DNA of 64,000 bases. It comes from Rhodobacteraceae bacterium EhC02 (GTDB taxonomy: Bacteria; Pseudomonadota; Alphaproteobacteria; Rhodobacterales; Rhodobacteraceae). Below, in pieces: positions 36,599-45,421 of the stretch (the first letter of the stretch is position 1; every line of letters begins with the position of its first letter). Location: contig LXYH01000005.1 in NCBI GenBank assembly GCA_001650895.1, forward strand, positions 124,001-188,000, given 5' to 3'. The position numbers and the translations under genes are program-made. The notes beneath the pieces were generated by a model that saw only the letters and a program-made list of their open reading frames with translations, searched no databases and was not told the origin of the DNA.

Positions 36599-37704
36599 TG
36601 CCGACCCCGGCCGCACGCACCGCGGCGCGCAGCGCCATCCGCGACGAGGCGACACGCCTGCGCGCCGTCTTCGAGGCGGCAGGTGCACAGGTGGTGGATC
36701 CTCCGGTGCTGCAGCCCGCCGATACGCTGCTCGACCTTTATGGCGAGGATATCCGCGCGCGCGCCTATGTGACATCGGATGCCGTGCGCGGCGAACAGAT
36801 GCTGCGCCCCGATTTCACCGTGCCCGTGGTGCAGATGCACATGGCTCATGGCGCCGAGCCCGCGCGCTACACCTATGCAGGCGAGGTGTTTCGGCGGCAG
36901 GAGGAATTTCCCGACCGCGCCAACGAATATTTCCAGACCGGATACGAGGTTTTCGACCGGGCCGATCCCGCCGCCGCAGATGCCGAGGTCTTCGCCCTGA
37001 TCCGTCAGGCGCTGGGTGATCTGCCCCTGCGCGCCGCCACGGGCGATATCGGCATCCTGGCCGCGGCGGTCGAAGGCCTGAACACCACGGATGCACGCAA
37101 GGCCGCGCTGCGCCGCCACATCTGGCGCCCGCGCCGCTTCCGTGCACTGCTGGATCGCTACTCGGGCCGCGCGGCGGTGCCGGAAACGCGGCTGGCGCTG
37201 CTGGCGGCGGCCGATCCCTGGGCCGATTGCCCGCCCCTGGTCGGATTGCGCGACCGTGCCGATATCGAGGCGCGTATCGCCGCCCTGCGCGAGGATGCAG
37301 CCACCCCGCCGATCAGCGAGAACGAGGTGGCCTTGCTGGACGCTATCCTGGGTGTGCGCGAGACGCTGCCCTTCGCGCTGGAACATCTGCGCGACATCTC
37401 GGTCGACATGCCCGCCATCAGTCCCGCCGTTGCGCGGCTGACGGCCAGGGTCGCGGCCTTGTCGGCACGCGGCATCGACGTGGACGTGTTGGAATTCGAG
37501 GCAAGCTACGGCCGCACCTCGATGGAATATTACGATGGTTTCGTCTTCGGGTTCTACGCCGAAGGGCGCAGCGACCTGCCGCCCGTCGCTTCGGGTGGGC
37601 GCTATGACGCGCTGACCCGCGTTCTGGGGCAGGGGGCAGAGATTCCCGCCGTGGGGGGCGTGATCCGTCCGAGGCTGCTGCTGGATTTGAGGGCCGCATC
37701 ATGA
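36598..37704 (+). CDS. hisZ: ATP phosphoribosyltransferase regulatory subunit
   Basis: A 368-residue HisRS paralogue without tRNA function, needed for activity and histidine feedback of short-form HisG. It keeps synthetase-like motifs (RPDFTVPVVQMH, YTYAGEVFRRQEEF, YYDGFVFGFYAEG, ASGGRYDALTRVLG) but lacks the anticodon-binding domain. Translationally coupled to hisS at its start and to hisG at its end by a four-base overlap. Confidence 0.94.
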   Translation: MPTPAARTAARSAIRDEATRLRAVFEAAGAQVVDPPVLQPADTLLDLYGEDIRARAYVTSDAVRGEQMLRPDFTVPVVQMHMAHGAEPARYTYAGEVFRRQEEFPDRANEYFQTGYEVFDRADPAAADAEVFALIRQALGDLPLRAATGDIGILAAAVEGLNTTDARKAALRRHIWRPRRFRALLDRYSGRAAVPETRLALLAAADPWADCPPLVGLRDRADIEARIAALREDAATPPISENEVALLDAILGVRETLPFALEHLRDISVDMPAISPAVARLTARVAALSARGIDVDVLEFEASYGRTSMEYYDGFVFGFYAEGRSDLPPVASGGRYDALTRVLGQGAEIPAVGGVIRPRLLLDLRAAS

Positions 37705-38396
37705 CGATCAAGCTGGGGGTGCCCTCCAAGGGGCGCCTGATGGAAAAGACCTTCGAATGGTTCGCGGCCCGTGGCATCACCCTGTCGCGCAGCGCCTCGG
37801 AGCGGGAATACGCCGGTGCGGTCGAGGGTATCGACAATGTCGAACTGGTGCTGCTCTCGGCGGGAGAGATTCCGCGCGAACTGGCTGCGGGACGCATCCA
37901 CCTGGGCGTGACCGGGACCGATCTGGTACGCGAAAAGCTGGGCCAATGGGACCAGCAGGTGCAGGAACTGGCCGAACTGGGGTTCGGCCATGCCGATCTG
38001 ATCATCGCGGTGCCTGCCGCCTGGGTCGACGTGGACACGCTTGACGATCTTGACGCGGCCGCCGCCGCCTTTCGCAAGCGGCGCGGGTTCCGCATGCGGA
38101 TCGCCACGAAATATCACCGTCTTGTCCGCGATTTCCTGCGCAACGCTGGCGTGGCCGACTATGCGCTTGTGGACAGCCAGGGGGCGACCGAGGGCACGGT
38201 GAAATTCGAAACCGCCGAGGCGGTGGCCGACATTACCTCGACCGGCGAGACGTTGCGGGCAAATCACCTCAAGATGCTGCGCGACGGTCTGATCCTGCGC
38301 TCGCAGGCGACGCTCTATCGCAGCCGCGCGGCCGATATGGATGACATGGACCGTGACACGCTCAAGCACCTGTGCCGGATGATCGAGGTCGACTGA
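37701..38396 (+). CDS. hisG: ATP phosphoribosyltransferase, short form
   Basis: A 231-residue catalytic subunit of the first step of histidine synthesis (PRPP + ATP to phosphoribosyl-ATP). N-terminal KLGVPSKGRLMEKTFEWFA and the PRPP-binding loop SQGATEGTVKFETAEAVADI are typical. It lacks the C-terminal regulatory domain of long HisG, which explains the adjoining hisZ. End of the hisS-hisZ-hisG unit; convergent with the SulP gene six bases on. Confidence 0.95.
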   Translation: MTIKLGVPSKGRLMEKTFEWFAARGITLSRSASEREYAGAVEGIDNVELVLLSAGEIPRELAAGRIHLGVTGTDLVREKLGQWDQQVQELAELGFGHADLIIAVPAAWVDVDTLDDLDAAAAAFRKRRGFRMRIATKYHRLVRDFLRNAGVADYALVDSQGATEGTVKFETAEAVADITSTGETLRANHLKMLRDGLILRSQATLYRSRAADMDDMDRDTLKHLCRMIEVD

Positions 38397-38402
38397 TCCC
38401 GC

Positions 38403-39668
38403 CTACATTCGGCGCGGATCGAAGGTTTCGGGTTTGGTGCGCCCGGCGCGCAGTTTCAGCGCCAGACCCAGCGCCACGCCGACCCCGATGGCGACGGTCA
38501 GATCGACCAGCACGGTCAGGGCCATGGTCAGCAGCAAAAGCACCCGGTCCGAAGGGCGTTCGCGCATCCACGCGCCCCATTTGTGCGGCTCGGCCATGTT
38601 CCAGGCGGTCAGGATCAAAAGCCCCGCCATCGCGGGCATCGCCAGCATGCCGGTCGGGCCGGCGGCCAACATCATCATCGCCAGGATCGCGACAGCGTGG
38701 ACCATGCCCGCGACGGGCGTCTGGCCGCCCGCCCGCACATTGGTCGCGGTGCGCGCAATCGCCCCGGTCGCCGGCAATCCGCCAAAGGCCGCCGATGCAA
38801 GGTTCGCCGCGCCCTGCGCAACAACTTCGGCATTGGGCTTGTGCCGCGCCCCGGTCATGCGGTCGGCCACCACTGCCGACAGCAGGGATTCGATCCCGGC
38901 CAGGAACGCGATCACCAGAGCCGAGGGCAGAACCTCGATCATCCGGTCCAGCGACAGTTCGGGCATTGCAGGCAGCGGCAGGCTGCGCGGCAATGCGCCA
39001 AAGCGGGCTTCTATCGTCTCGACCGGCAGCGACAGCAATGCCGCCGCCCCCGATGTCAGGGCCAGCGCAACGATCAGGCCGGGCAGGCGCGGTGCCGCGC
39101 GGCGAAACAGCACGATCAGCACCATCGTGGCCAGGCCCACGCCAAAGGCCGCGATGCTGAACGTGTCGCGCACGGACCAGAGCGCCGGTATCTTGTGCAG
39201 CAGTTCCGCCGGTTCGTTCGCCAGCGAAAGCCCCAGCAGGTCCTTGATCTGGCTGGCCGCGATCAGCACCGCGATCCCGATGGTAAAGCCATTCACCACG
39301 GCTTCGGGGACATGGGCGATCAAGCTGCCTGCCCGCAACCAGCCCGCGACCAGCAGGATCCCCCCCGCCATCGCCGTGGCCAGAACCAGACCGTCATAGC
39401 CGTACTGCGCGATCACCCCCGCCACCACGACGATGAAGGCCCCGGTCGGCCCGCCGATCTGCACGGTGCTGCCACCGAGGGCCGAAATCAGGAACCCTGC
39501 GACGATGGCGGTGATCAGACCCTGCGCGGGCGTGGCGCCGGATGCGATGGCAATGGCCAGCGAAAGCGGCAAGGCCACCATGGCCACGGTGATGCCTGCG
39601 AAGAAATCGGCCCGGAGGGTCGCTTTCGAATAGGTCGAAAGACTGGTCAGCAATTGCGGGCGGAGCAT
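38403..39668 (-). CDS. SulP family anion transporter lacking a STAS domain
   Basis: A 421-residue polytopic membrane protein with the SulP signature start (TYSKATLRADFFAGITVAMVALPLSLAIAIASGATP), GGSTVQIGGPTGAFIVVVAG and AFFGGLPATGAIARTATNVRAGG-like core. About 11-12 hydrophobic segments. Typical SulP proteins carry a C-terminal STAS domain and reach about 550 residues; here the protein ends at RKLRAGRTKPETFDPRRM just after the last TM, so the STAS part is absent. Transports sulfate, bicarbonate or dicarboxylates in relatives. Confidence 0.85.
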   Translation of the reverse strand: MLRPQLLTSLSTYSKATLRADFFAGITVAMVALPLSLAIAIASGATPAQGLITAIVAGFLISALGGSTVQIGGPTGAFIVVVAGVIAQYGYDGLVLATAMAGGILLVAGWLRAGSLIAHVPEAVVNGFTIGIAVLIAASQIKDLLGLSLANEPAELLHKIPALWSVRDTFSIAAFGVGLATMVLIVLFRRAAPRLPGLIVALALTSGAAALLSLPVETIEARFGALPRSLPLPAMPELSLDRMIEVLPSALVIAFLAGIESLLSAVVADRMTGARHKPNAEVVAQGAANLASAAFGGLPATGAIARTATNVRAGGQTPVAGMVHAVAILAMMMLAAGPTGMLAMPAMAGLLILTAWNMAEPHKWGAWMRERPSDRVLLLLTMALTVLVDLTVAIGVGVALGLALKLRAGRTKPETFDPRRM

Positions 39669-39779
39669 TCTGTCATGTCCTGAAGGATGCGCGCAGCATG
39701 CGTCCGGCCAATGCCCGTTTCAAGCGTGTTGTCAGCGGCTTGCGGAAAATGTTTCAGCGCGTCACCCGGCCCGTGCGCG

Positions 39780-40211
39780 TCAGAGAACCCCGAGGTCGGC
39801 CAGCGCGGCACTCAGTTCCGATGGCAGCGCCTGCTCGTCGGCGCGCCCCTTGGGCAGATCGGCGGGCGCGTCCTTGGCTGTCAGGTAACGCCATCCCTGG
39901 AACGGACGTTTGAGAGCCTGTGTCGTGCGGATCAGTTCGGGGTCCAGCACGATCGCACAGCGGCGGATGCCGTCGCTGCCCGTCACCTCATCAAGACGCA
40001 GGATGCGCTGGCGGCACATGAGGACACCCTTGATCACCCAGTAGATCGATCCGCCGTCAAGGATTTCGGCCTCGCGCTTGGGCCACATGCGGGTGACATG
40101 GCGCGGCAAGCCATCCGGGCCCTTGGCCCTTGCGCTGGCCTGCCATGCGGCCAGGTCCTCGACACCTTCGGTGCCGACGGACAGCTTGATCAGATGCAGA
40201 GCTTCCGGCAT
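39780..40211 (-). CDS. DUF1489 family protein
   Basis: A 143-residue alphaproteobacterial protein of unknown function. Recognised by LIKLSVGTEGVEDLAAWQ, THVTRMWPKREAEI-like RHVTRMWPKR, GGSIYWVIKGVLMCRQRI and the C-terminal RPFQGWRYL segment. No membrane segment or catalytic motif is evident. It is divergent from nrdJ. Confidence 0.85.
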   Translation of the reverse strand: MPEALHLIKLSVGTEGVEDLAAWQASARAKGPDGLPRHVTRMWPKREAEILDGGSIYWVIKGVLMCRQRILRLDEVTGSDGIRRCAIVLDPELIRTTQALKRPFQGWRYLTAKDAPADLPKGRADEQALPSELSAALADLGVL

Positions 40212-40406
40212 GTCATTTTCCCCAGTGGTTGTGGATCATAGCCGTGCAGGCCGCGATATCAAGGTCTGTTGCCGCGCTGAATTGCACGTCTGCGCCGTTG
40301 ACCCGGACCCGTCTGCGGCCTATCCTCACAAGCCTTCCGCAAACCCCCGCGCCGTTGCGAACGGCAGGTTTGCGCCCCATCTGCCCGCTGATCCGAGGAC
40401 CCTGCC

Positions 40407-42668
40407 ATGACCCGTTTTGCCGCCCCCATTTCCGAACAGATCTGGGACATGAAATACCGGTTCAAACAGGCCGATGGCACGCCGATCGACCGCTCGGTCG
40501 AGGATACCTGGCGGCGGATCGCGCGGTCACTGGCGCAGGTCGAACAGGACAGCGCTGCATGGGAAGACAGGTTCTATGCCGCACTGGAGGATTTCAAATA
40601 CCTGCCCGCCGGGCGCATCACGGCAGGGGCCGGCACCGGGCGGCGTGTCACGCTGTTCAATTGCTTTGTCATGGGAACGATCCCCGACAGCATGGCTGGC
40701 ATCTTCGACATGCTCAAGGAGGCCGCGCTGACGATGCAGCAGGGTGGCGGGATCGGCTATGATTTCTCGACGATCCGGCCGCGCGGCGCGGATGTGCTGG
40801 GCGTGGCGGCCGATGCTTCGGGCCCCCTGTCCTTCATGGATGTGTGGGATGCGATGTGCCGCACGATCATGTCGGCAGGATCGCGCCGCGGCGCGATGAT
40901 GGCGACGATGCGCTGCGACCACCCGGATATCGAAGCCTTCATCACCGCGAAATCCGATGCGGCACGGTTGCGCATGTTCAACCTGTCCGTTCTGGTCACC
41001 GATCCCTTCATGGAGGCCGTCAAGGCCGATGCGCCCTGGGATCTGCAATTCGACGGCAAGGTCTATCACACGGTGCAGGCGCGCGATCTGTGGAACAAGA
41101 TCATGAAAAGCACCTATGATTTCGCCGAACCCGGCGTGATCTTCATCGACCGGATCAACGCGGCCAACAACCTGAACTATGTCGAAACCATCGCCGCCAC
41201 AAACCCCTGCGGTGAACAGCCTTTGCCGCCCTATGGTGCCTGCCTGCTGGGCTCGATCAACATGGCGCGACTGGTGACGGATCCCTTCGGCAAGACCGCA
41301 CATCTTGACCCCAAGGCCCTGACCGATCTGGTCGCCGTGGCCGTGCGCATGATGGACAACGTGGTCGATGCCAGCCGTTTCCCGCTGGACGCGCAAGCCC
41401 AGGAGGCGCAGGCGAAGCGCCGCATCGGCCTGGGAGTGACGGGCCTTGCCGATGCCCTGCTGATGGTCGGCCTGCGCTATGGCAGCGAGGGAGCGGCGCG
41501 TCAGACCGAGGAATGGCTGCACGCGATCGCCCGCGCCGCCTATCTGGCCTCGGTCGACCTGGCCAGGGAAAAGGGTGCCTTCCCCCTGTTCGACGCCGAA
41601 AAGTTCCTGGCGTCCGGCAACATGCAGATGATGGACGCGGATGTGCGCGAGGCGATCCGCACCCATGGCATCCGCAACGCGCTGCTGACCTCGATCGCGC
41701 CCACGGGCACGATCAGTCTTTATGCCGGCAATGTGTCATCGGGGATCGAACCTGTCTTCGCCTATGCCTATACCCGCAAGGTTTTGCAGAAGGACGGCAG
41801 CCGCACCGAAGAGGAAGTCGTCGATTACGCTGTCCAGATGTGGCGCGAGAAATTCGGCGATGCGGCCCTGCCGGATTACTTCGTGAACGCCCAGACGCTG
41901 GCCCCTCTCGATCATGTGCGCATGCAGGCAGCCGCGCAGAAATGGGTCGACAGTTCGATCTCCAAGACCATCAACTGCCCCGAGGACATCAGCTTTGACG
42001 CCTTCAAGGAGGTCTACATGGCCGCCTACGAGTCGGGCTGCAAGGGCTGCACCACCTACCGCCCCAATGACGTGACCGGTTCCGTGCTGAGCGTGTCCGA
42101 GACCACCGAGAAAACGCCGGAGGCCGATCAGGGCGCCGATGTCATCTACATGTCCGAACCGCTGGATCGCCCGCAGGCGCTGGAGGGCAATACCTACAAG
42201 CTGAAATGGCCCGACAGCGAACATGCGATCTACCTGACGGTCAACGACATCATCATCAACGGCCACCGCCGTCCCTTCGAGGTCTTCATCAACTCCAAGA
42301 ACATGGAACATTTCGCCTGGACCGTGGCCCTGACGCGGATGATCTCGGCCGTGTTCCGGCGTGGCGGTGATGTGTCTTTTGTCGTCGAGGAGTTGAAAGC
42401 CGTCTTCGACCCGCGCGGCGGTGCATGGATGGGGGGCAAATACATCCCCTCGATCCTTGCGGCCATTGGCGGGGTGATCGAACGGCACATGATCTCGATC
42501 GGGTTCATCGCGGGCGAGGGGATGGGCCTGAAGGCCGACCCGCAAGCCAAGGTCGTGGGGCTTGATGCACCGCGCGGCAAGGCTTGCCCGTCCTGTGGCC
42601 AATACGAGATGCGTATGGTCGAAGGCTGCATGACCTGTGCCAGCTGCGGTCATTCCAAATGCGGCTAG
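40407..42668 (+). CDS. nrdJ: Adenosylcobalamin-dependent (class II) ribonucleotide reductase
   Basis: A 753-residue enzyme that makes deoxyribonucleotides with a B12 radical, needing no oxygen and no R2 subunit. Features: FKYLPAGRITAGAGTGRRVT and NCFVMGTIPDSMAGIFD with the first redox Cys; the active-site loop NPCGEQPLPPYGACLLGSINM; SIAPTGTISLYAGNVSSGIEP; and the C-terminal CPSCGQYEMRMVEGCMTCASC-GHSKC, a zinc-ribbon/redox tail. It lacks an N-terminal ATP-cone. I see no obvious B12 riboswitch in the 195 bp upstream. Confidence 0.94.
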   Translation: MTRFAAPISEQIWDMKYRFKQADGTPIDRSVEDTWRRIARSLAQVEQDSAAWEDRFYAALEDFKYLPAGRITAGAGTGRRVTLFNCFVMGTIPDSMAGIFDMLKEAALTMQQGGGIGYDFSTIRPRGADVLGVAADASGPLSFMDVWDAMCRTIMSAGSRRGAMMATMRCDHPDIEAFITAKSDAARLRMFNLSVLVTDPFMEAVKADAPWDLQFDGKVYHTVQARDLWNKIMKSTYDFAEPGVIFIDRINAANNLNYVETIAATNPCGEQPLPPYGACLLGSINMARLVTDPFGKTAHLDPKALTDLVAVAVRMMDNVVDASRFPLDAQAQEAQAKRRIGLGVTGLADALLMVGLRYGSEGAARQTEEWLHAIARAAYLASVDLAREKGAFPLFDAEKFLASGNMQMMDADVREAIRTHGIRNALLTSIAPTGTISLYAGNVSSGIEPVFAYAYTRKVLQKDGSRTEEEVVDYAVQMWREKFGDAALPDYFVNAQTLAPLDHVRMQAAAQKWVDSSISKTINCPEDISFDAFKEVYMAAYESGCKGCTTYRPNDVTGSVLSVSETTEKTPEADQGADVIYMSEPLDRPQALEGNTYKLKWPDSEHAIYLTVNDIIINGHRRPFEVFINSKNMEHFAWTVALTRMISAVFRRGGDVSFVVEELKAVFDPRGGAWMGGKYIPSILAAIGGVIERHMISIGFIAGEGMGLKADPQAKVVGLDAPRGKACPSCGQYEMRMVEGCMTCASCGHSKCG

Positions 42669-42671
42669 GCT

Positions 42672-42686
42672 AACTGTCTGACAGTT
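42672..42686. repeat. Perfect inverted repeat just behind nrdJ
   Basis: AACTGTC-T-GACAGTT, 7-bp arms around one base, three bases after the nrdJ stop. It may stabilise the 3' end or be a regulator site. Confidence 0.4.
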
Positions 42687-42781
42687 GTCAGCGTGGTCCG
42701 GCACCGAAAGTCCGTCTTCGCGACAGAAAACGGATTTTTGAAAGGTGTATGGCCCTAGCTCTCTCGCCACCGTTAGACAGC

Positions 42782-42810
42782 AAAGGGCGGCGCCATCGGC
42801 GCCGCCCTTT
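42782..42810 (+). terminator. Strong 13-bp hairpin terminator
   Basis: AAAGGGCGGCGCC-ATC-GGCGCCGCCCTTT, a perfect 13-bp stem with a 3-base loop followed by GTCCTTTGG. It lies 114 bp behind nrdJ and probably ends its transcript, or that of a short RNA in between; the A/T arms would also stop minus-strand transcription. Confidence 0.85.
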
Positions 42811-42834
42811 GTCCTTTGGTGTGTGGTGGTGGCC

Positions 42835-43403
42835 TTACTGCAGGGCCGAGACCACCTCGGATCGCAGATACAGGCGGCCTTAGTCGACACCGTCCGGCGA
42901 AAACGGCGTGACACCCGTGCAGCGAAGTTGCCCCGAGAGCTTCTGCCACGTCTCACCCGTTTCCCAGGCCAGCCTGTGGAGCGTTGCAAACCGCCGGTGG
43001 AACGCGGCGGCATCCGCCTCAGCGACTTAGGGCTGAAAGGCCTTCGTGCGCCGGTTTCGCATCTCGGTGACGGTCATATGTCCGTTCTGGAAGAGCCGCT
43101 TAACATAGACCGGCTGACCGATCCCGATGTGTTCGCAGAACCCACAAAGCGTCATGGCGGGGGCCGCATCCCCGGCGAGGATGCGCACGACCTCATCATG
43201 GCAGACATGGACCGCCTGATAGGTCCTTAATGGGGTATTGTCGCCCTGCGCCGGGTCCGCAAAGGCCAGTTGTAAAGCCAGCTCGGGCACCAGGTTGAGC
43301 CAGGCGGGAGCTTTTTGTCCTCCGACACGGTGATGCGCTCGATCAGAAGGCCGGGCTCCTGTTCGCTCGCCTGAGCCCGCTGATCCGTGTTGTCTCTGGA
43401 CAT
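42835..43403 (-). pseudogene. Decayed gene with helix-turn-helix-like region, probable mobile-element relic
   Basis: From an ATG at 43403 (MSRDNTDQRAQASEQEPG) the frame runs to VSEDKKL, then must shift to continue as PAWLNLVPELALQLAFADPA down to RRTKAFQP with a stop at 43027. It continues past that stop as VAEADAAAFHRRFATLHRLA and FSPDGVD, with a second stop before GRLYLRSEVVSALQ, ending at 42835. GC-rich codon use is retained throughout, so this is one former gene with one frameshift and two stops. The part GIGQPVYVKRLFQNGHM followed by AAAFHRRFATL resembles excisionase-type or TniQ-type DNA-binding regions of mobile elements, but I cannot assign it firmly. Confidence 0.6.
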
Positions 43404-44203
43404 TAGGTGGTCGGACTTCCGCCAGGGATTGCCAGTGGAGTTGCTACAGTGTCACACCGACAGGGCTTGCCACCTACGGCCGGCCGTTTTCCTCCCCACC
43501 CAGCGCCTCGACCCGCGATTCAAACAGGCCGAATTTCTGTACCGTCCGCAACAAAACGGTACTGTCCTTGCCCAATATGGTGGTCAACTGCGTCTGACGA
43601 TCATATTGTGAAAACAAGGTGTTCATCCCATCGCACTAACTTAATCAAACGATCAAAGCCTGAACGAAGGCGGTACCGGTTACAAGATAGATCGGCGCGA
43701 TGCTGGGTCGAAAAATGATCTGATGCCGTGTGGGCCGATTGTCCGAATCGGAACTGAGTTGCCCCTTTTCGCACCCGCAGCGAATAGCGGCTTCCCGCCT
43801 TTGGTGAAATATGTCATTTCGGCCCAAACCTGCCTTTCTCCAGCTGGTCGAAATGCTGCAATCGCAGCCCGCATTGCCGACATTCGCGACATGCGCATTA
43901 CCGAAAGTTGGCCGAACCGACACAATGCGGACAGACCAGCCTTCTTTACTTGAGAACGGAACCTTTTTGACCTGCAAGCGTATCACTCTTCCGTGAGATT
44001 GATGTGCTGTACTTGTCAAACCTGAATGCTTTTGATGGATTAATTTCAGCACCGCTGAGAGAAAATTCACGACGGACTTGCAGGCTTTCATTCCGATAAC
44101 GGTAGATTTTCTTTGGCAATTAGAAACCTAGCAAAGGTGTCTCTTATCAGTCAAAATTTCTTTTGAGCGGTATTTAGGGTTTAATTCAGGTAATGGTAAA
44201 AAG
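43404..44203. other. 800-bp intergenic region, no convincing gene
   Basis: AT-richer stretch in front of the HlyD-family gene. Open frames on both strands lack codon bias, ribosome sites or domains. Around 43770-43920 it contains CGCAGCGAAT and mixed short symmetric words of the sort found in decayed intergenic DNA of this family. The promoter of the export operon is expected in its last 200 bp; I could not place it. Confidence 0.5.
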
Positions 44204-45421
44204 TTGACGCTATTTCGAAGTGAAGCAGTTGAGCGGCAATCAACGCGCCTTGAAGGCGATGTTTTTGTCGGCGTTCCGATCACTTGGCAGATAATCGGCT
44301 TTTTTCTTTTTGCGGTAGTTGCCGCAGCAATCGTCTTTGTTGCTTTGGCAACATATCCTCGCTTCGAGGTGGCCCGCGGAGTTGTGCAGCCTGACTTGGG
44401 TGTGGCAATTGTCCTGCCGCCCGCTCCGGGAACTGTAATTGATGTCCTTGTTGAAAGCGGCGAGAGCGTCATGCCTGGGCAGACCCTTATCGCTGTAGAA
44501 GCGCAGGATTTCCTGGCGACGGGGCAGAGCGCGTCCATTCAGATCATCGATGCACTCCTGCAACAAAAGGCAAGCGTCGAGACGCAAATCGCGGCGGCAC
44601 GCGACGAGTCGGCGGCCGATATGCGCCGCCTGGAAGCGCAAATCCGTGGTTTGGACGCAGAAATTCTTCTTATCGACGAGCAAATTATTCTACAGGAAAG
44701 TCGCGTCGCTTCTGCCGCGGCGGATGTCGAGGAAATTCGCTCGGCTGTTGATCGTGGTATCATCGTACGACGTGATCTCACCGCGAGGCAGCAGTTTCAT
44801 GCTGACGCGGTTCAACAAATGAACCAGATGCTGCAGTCGCGGTCCAATCGCGCGTCAGCACGTGAGGAAGCGCAACGCAGCTTTGAGTTGTTGAACGCGC
44901 GCAGCGCTGAGCGCGAGGCACAATTATTGGCAAGGCTTCAAGAGCTAGATCAGAATATTACGGCGAATGAACGGCTGCGCGCCTATGTTCTGCGTAGCCC
45001 GGTTGCCGGAACTGTTTCAAACCTTTCCGTACGCGTTGGTGCGACGCTGTCACCTGAAACGCCTGTCGCTGCTATCATTCCCGAAGGATCGGAACTGGAG
45101 GTGGAATTGCTCGTTCCTTCCCAAGCGATCGGTTTTGTTGCAGAAGGGCAAGAGGTTCGTTTGGCTATCGACACATTTCCCTATGAACGTTTCGGCACAG
45201 TGGCCGGCACGATTATCGACGTTGCCCGAACCGCCAGTCCAACTGGTGATGGAGCTCTCACTTACCCGGTGCGGGTGTCACTTGCGCAAGACTACGTGAC
45301 GGCCTTCGGGCAAGAGCAACCGCTTGTGTCAGGCATGACGCTGACCGCGCGCATTGTCACCCGCGACCAGACATTGATCCAATGGCTTTTTGAGCCATTC
45401 TACGCCTTGGCGCGTCGCTGA
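44204..45421 (+). CDS. HlyD-family membrane fusion protein of the microcin/bacteriocin exporter (CvaA-like)
   Basis: A 405-residue periplasmic adaptor linking the ABC exporter to an outer-membrane channel. The start is a TTG: no ATG or GTG is available, and MTLFRSEAVERQSTRLEGDV matches the usual beginning of CvaA/RaxA-type adaptors. One TM at about residues 29-50 (IIGFFLFAVVAAAIVFVALA), a first lipoyl half with VLPPAPGTVIDVLVESGESV, a long coiled coil at about 115-255, a second lipoyl half with SPVAGTVSNLSVRVGATLSP, and a beta-barrel. It overlaps the ABC gene by one base (TGATG). Confidence 0.9.
   Translation: MTLFRSEAVERQSTRLEGDVFVGVPITWQIIGFFLFAVVAAAIVFVALATYPRFEVARGVVQPDLGVAIVLPPAPGTVIDVLVESGESVMPGQTLIAVEAQDFLATGQSASIQIIDALLQQKASVETQIAAARDESAADMRRLEAQIRGLDAEILLIDEQIILQESRVASAAADVEEIRSAVDRGIIVRRDLTARQQFHADAVQQMNQMLQSRSNRASAREEAQRSFELLNARSAEREAQLLARLQELDQNITANERLRAYVLRSPVAGTVSNLSVRVGATLSPETPVAAIIPEGSELEVELLVPSQAIGFVAEGQEVRLAIDTFPYERFGTVAGTIIDVARTASPTGDGALTYPVRVSLAQDYVTAFGQEQPLVSGMTLTARIVTRDQTLIQWLFEPFYALARR

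Noticed and set aside
40212-40406. Possible cobalamin riboswitch ahead of the B12-dependent reductase
   Set aside because: I could not find the B12-box or the conserved multi-hairpin arrangement in the 195 bp available.
42735-42781. tRNA-like 3' end (CTCTCTCGCCACC) suggesting a tRNA or tmRNA fragment
   Set aside because: No T arm (GTTCGA) or pairing acceptor strand nearby; similarity limited to a few bases.
41736-43013. 425-codon minus-strand frame over the nrdJ 3' end and beyond
   Set aside because: Mostly antisense to nrdJ; the part beyond nrdJ crosses the terminator hairpin and the relic in a non-coding phase.
43645-44091. 148-codon and overlapping 81-codon minus-strand frames before the HlyD gene
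   Set aside because: No codon bias, no ribosome site, no domain and no GG leader.
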